Assembly (NCBI RefSeq): GCF_907165215.1
Contig: NZ_CAJRAY010000018.1
Location: 1-53,641, forward strand
DNA from: Thermobacillus xylanilyticus
Lineage (GTDB): Bacteria > Bacillota > Bacilli > Paenibacillales > Paenibacillaceae
Reading direction: 5' to 3'
DNA length: 53,641 nt
The position numbers and the translations under genes are program-made. This document shows positions 51,401 to 53,641 of the stretch, one piece after another. How positions within the stretch are numbered: position 1 is the stretch's first letter; every line of letters begins with the position of its first letter. A model generated the notes under the pieces. The model ran no database searches, was not told the DNA's origin, and was given only the letters and a program-made list of their open reading frames with translations.

Positions 51401-52240
51401 GTGAGCAGGCTGACCGTCAGACGTTTGACGCCGCGGATGGAATTGCGGAAATGCGTGAAAGACATCTGGGTGTTCGAAAGCGCCGGAGGCCTGTCCGAGG
51501 AGGAGCTGCAGGTCGTGGTTCCCAACGGCTCCGCCAAGCTGATGCTGTATTACAAGGGAGATTTCACGGGGCTGGTGTGTCAGCGCGCATACAAGCTTCC
51601 GGAACACAAGCTGTTCATCCTGGGGGTGTCCGACTGCGCCGCGGTTGCCGAGTTCGACCGGGACAAGCCGTTCGGCTGCATCTGCTTCGAGCTTCATCCC
51701 GCCGGCGCCTACAGGCTTCTCGCCGTTTCGCATCATGAGCTGCGCAACAACCTCGTGCCGTTCGAGGAGATCGACGGCGGACCGGTCTACCGCATGTTCG
51801 AAGAGCGGATTTGCCTGGCGTCCGATCCGGCGCAGAAAGCGCTGCTGCTTCAGGATTACCTGATGAGGCTGCTCGCCCTGACGGAGTCGGACGCGAAGTT
51901 CGAATACAGCATCCATGCCATCCGGAACTCGCGCGGTCTCCTGCCGATCGCGGATCTGTCGCAGGATCTGGGGGTAAGCGACCGGTGGCTGCGCGCGAAA
52001 TACGCCGAGCGGCTCGGCATCAGCCCGAAAACGTTCGCTTCCATCGTTCGTTTCCAGCATTGCTTCCAGGCCTTGATGCGCGACAAGCGCGGCTTCATGG
52101 AGAACCGGCAGTTCCAGGATTATTACTACGATCAGGCGCATTTCATCAAGGAATTCAAGCGCTTCATCGGCCACTCGCCGGCCAGGTATTCCTCGCTGCA
52201 GAACGAGGTGGGCGAGATTATTTATACGGACAATCCGTGA
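51401..52240 (+). CDS. AraC-family regulator with DUF6597-type N-terminus
   Basis: 279 aa. The N-terminal domain (LRKCVKDIWVFESAGGL; VVPNGSAKLMLYYKGDF; GCICFELHPAGAYRLL) is of the kind found in DUF6597-bearing AraC proteins that respond to small or lipophilic signals. The C-terminal helix-turn-helix part has IADLSQDLGVSDRWLRAKYAERLGISPKTFASIVRFQH and the YYDQAHFIKEFKRFIGHSPARY end. I place the start at GTG 51401, nine bases after GGAGG; the open frame extends upstream to 51338. The broken VOC gene follows 54 bases downstream and may once have been its target. Confidence 0.9.
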   Translation: MSRLTVRRLTPRMELRKCVKDIWVFESAGGLSEEELQVVVPNGSAKLMLYYKGDFTGLVCQRAYKLPEHKLFILGVSDCAAVAEFDRDKPFGCICFELHPAGAYRLLAVSHHELRNNLVPFEEIDGGPVYRMFEERICLASDPAQKALLLQDYLMRLLALTESDAKFEYSIHAIRNSRGLLPIADLSQDLGVSDRWLRAKYAERLGISPKTFASIVRFQHCFQALMRDKRGFMENRQFQDYYYDQAHFIKEFKRFIGHSPARYSSLQNEVGEIIYTDNP

Positions 52241-52294
52241 CTCCCTCGGCCAAGACGCGTTCATTCAATACGGCGAAGAGCTGGCCGCCTCGAG

Positions 52295-52673
52295 ATGAAG
52301 AAAAGCAACGTCTACAACATCCTCTCCCGCGCCCGTTCGAAAATGAAGGCGACGGAGTGGTATTCGGACTTGGAACGAACTTCACGATCCGTTCGGCGGC
52401 CTGCCGTTCATCGCGATGGATCCGGGCGCCGATCTGCTGTTTGACGACGGCCGGCTCAGCGGTTCGACGGCGGTTGTCGATCCGGACAGCGGCTCCGCCG
52501 TCCACGCAAAGCCGCTCGCCGTTCTGGAAGCGCCGGACCTTTCAGCCATACACACGTACCTGCGCGGCAAGAACGTCCCGGTTTCCGGGATTGCGGACAA
52601 TTGGGGCAGCCGGTATTTCACCTTCGTCGATCCCGACGGCAACGGCGTCATCGTGCGGGAAGCCGCGGGCTGA
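52295..52673 (+). pseudogene. Glyoxalase/VOC-family gene with a frameshift
   Basis: The first 27 codons from ATG 52295 give KMKATEWYSDL, the usual opening of a VOC domain. The rest (NELHDPFGGLPFIAMDPGADL to SRYFTFVDPDGNGVIVREA) is in another frame, reached by removing one base near 52374-52380. The part before KATEWY is also poor compared with family members. No ribosome site is seen. A decayed glyoxalase-type protein is the simplest reading; a one-base sequence error would give about 125 aa. Confidence 0.65.
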
Positions 52674-52753
52674 ACCGCTTTTTCTCATCTGTTTTTAATG
52701 TGCGCGGCGTACAATGGGGGCAGCCATTCCTGTGAAAAAGGAGGGTTGCCCCC

Positions 52754-53458
52754 ATGCGCGTTTTGGCCGTGGAAGACGACCGCCGTCTGCTGGCGACGAT
52801 CGTGAACATTTTGCGGGAGGAAGGCTATGAGGCCGACGGGGCGGAGACGGGCGACGACGGATTGTATCTGGCGCAGCAAGGCATCTACGATCTGCTGGTC
52901 GTGGACATCATGCTGCCCGGCATGAGCGGGCTCGACATCGTCCGAACGCTGCGCGCGGAAGGCGCCGCCACTCCCCTGCTGCTGCTTACGGCCAAAGACA
53001 GCGTCGAGGATCTGGTCCGGGGCCTCGACACGGGCGCGGACGACTACCTGACGAAGCCGTTTGAGATCCGCGAATTCGCGGCGCGGGTGCGCGCGCTGCT
53101 GCGCCGCCACGGAGCGGCCGAACCGAACGGGGATGTGCGCTACAACCGTCTGACCCTGAACACGAAGAAACGGGAAGCCGCCGTCGACGGCGAGCCGCTC
53201 GAACTGACGCACAAGGAATTCGAGCTGCTGCTTTTTCTGCTGCGGAACCGGGAGCAAATTTTGACGCGGGACCAGCTGTTCTCGCGGGTGTGGGGGCTCG
53301 ATACGGAGATCGGCTGCAACGTCGTCGATGTGTACATCTACTATCTGCGCAGGAAGCTGAAGCCGCACGGTTACGACCACGTCATTCAGACGGTTCGGAA
53401 CGTCGGCTACATGCTGAAGGAGAGCAGGCCATGTTCGCCAAAACCCGGGCCCGGCTGA
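52754..53458 (+). CDS. OmpR-type response regulator
   Basis: 234 aa. Receiver with E7-D8-D9, phospho-acceptor D51 in VVDIMLPGMSGLDIV, Thr in LLTAKDSVED and Lys in YLTKPFEI. Winged helix about 125-225 with LTHKEFELLLFLLRNREQILTRDQLFSRVWG and VVDVYIYYLRRKL. It is of the CusR/ArlR-like class. AAGGAGGG precedes the ATG, and TACAAT at 52711-52716 may be its -10 box. The last 28 bases overlap the kinase gene. Confidence 0.93.
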   Translation: MRVLAVEDDRRLLATIVNILREEGYEADGAETGDDGLYLAQQGIYDLLVVDIMLPGMSGLDIVRTLRAEGAATPLLLLTAKDSVEDLVRGLDTGADDYLTKPFEIREFAARVRALLRRHGAAEPNGDVRYNRLTLNTKKREAAVDGEPLELTHKEFELLLFLLRNREQILTRDQLFSRVWGLDTEIGCNVVDVYIYYLRRKLKPHGYDHVIQTVRNVGYMLKESRPCSPKPGPG

Positions 53459-53641
53459 CGCTGCTCAATGCGGCCGTGTTCCTTGTCGTGCTGGCGGTGA
53501 TCGGGACGGTCGTCTATGCGCTGCTGCGCGCGCAAATTTATGACCGGCTTGATGCCGGGCTCATGGCCGCGGCGCAGCGGTTCGCCCCGGCGGATGAGCC
53601 GAGCCGCCGCTACGAGCAGCAGCTGGGCGCGCCGGCGGGGG
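53431..53641 (+). CDS. Sensor histidine kinase, N-terminal part (cut by window edge)
   Basis: The first 70 residues run from ATG 53431 (AAGGAGAG six bases before) to the window end. There is a basic start (FAKTRARLTLLN), one membrane segment (about 12-32, AAVFLVVLAVIGTVVYALL) and the beginning of an extracellular region (RAQIYDRLDAGLMAAAQRF), the normal opening of OmpR-partner kinases. The catalytic part is outside the window. The kinase call rests on the overlap with the response regulator and this layout. Confidence 0.8.
   Translation, partial: MFAKTRARLTLLNAAVFLVVLAVIGTVVYALLRAQIYDRLDAGLMAAAQRFAPADEPSRRYEQQLGAPAG

Overview
The window looks like chromosomal DNA of a GC-rich, endospore-forming-type Firmicute of the Paenibacillaceae (Paenibacillus/Cohnella/Thermobacillus-like). 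The grounds are Gram-positive style genes (lipobox substrate-binding lipoproteins, YesM/YesN-type two-component systems, copper-amine-oxidase-like stalk protein, SH3-NlpC/P60 hydrolase, LanFEG-type transporters, agr-like peptide signalling), strong GGAGG ribosome binding sites, frequent GTG/TTG starts and high GC almost everywhere. The species call is inference. No rRNA, tRNA, CRISPR array or intact prophage is visible.

Layout. 1-0.5 kb: 3' end of an IS1595-like transposase. 0.8-4.4 kb: divergent N-acetylglucosamine-kinase-type gene and a GH4 6-phospho-beta-glucosidase coupled to a polysaccharide deacetylase. 4.4-7 kb: metY and a secreted SH3/NlpC-P60 wall hydrolase. 7.1-13.7 kb: two orphan sugar-binding lipoproteins, one in an operon with a YesM/YesN two-component system and a stalk-domain protein; no permeases are present. 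14-17.4 kb: FAD oxidoreductase, aldo/keto reductase, YwiC-like membrane protein. 17.5-19.2 kb: an AT-richer four-gene agr-like peptide-signalling operon. It has AgrB, an unlisted 41-aa AgrD, a polytopic sensor without a kinase domain and a stand-alone LytTR regulator without a receiver. 19.3-23.6 kb: a redox cluster (DsbA/FrnE, QorB-like, AzoR-like, carboxymuconolactone decarboxylase) divergent from an ECF41-like sigma factor with a textbook ECF41 promoter. 23.5-28.8 kb: NarL-type two-component system and a three-gene ABC exporter. 28.9-34.3 kb: sfsA, AraC regulator plus flavodoxin-fold quinone reductase, cupin, and an MFS pump controlled with its TetR repressor by twin operators. 34.4-39.1 kb and 41.9-47.4 kb: two LanFEG-RK-type modules (lantibiotic/bacitracin-type immunity transporter plus OmpR-type two-component system). 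One carries a homopolymer frameshift; the other is fused transcriptionally to fructosamine-kinase and beta-mannosidase genes. 47.6-50.5 kb: GH127 beta-L-arabinofuranosidase and its divergent AraC regulator. 50.7-53.6 kb: membrane protein, another AraC regulator, a broken glyoxalase-family gene, and the start of a further OmpR two-component system.

Two things deserve most attention. First, the agr-like locus lacks both phosphorelay modules and encodes an AgrD whose ring nucleophile position is Ser. Second, three intergenic arrays (21.1, 32.0 and 39.2 kb) are each built of 4-5 palindromes of a different sequence but share one architecture: 51-52 bp steps within alternating A-B pairs. The ECF41 sigma regulon with paired divergent promoters and the twin TetR operators are the best-supported regulatory predictions.
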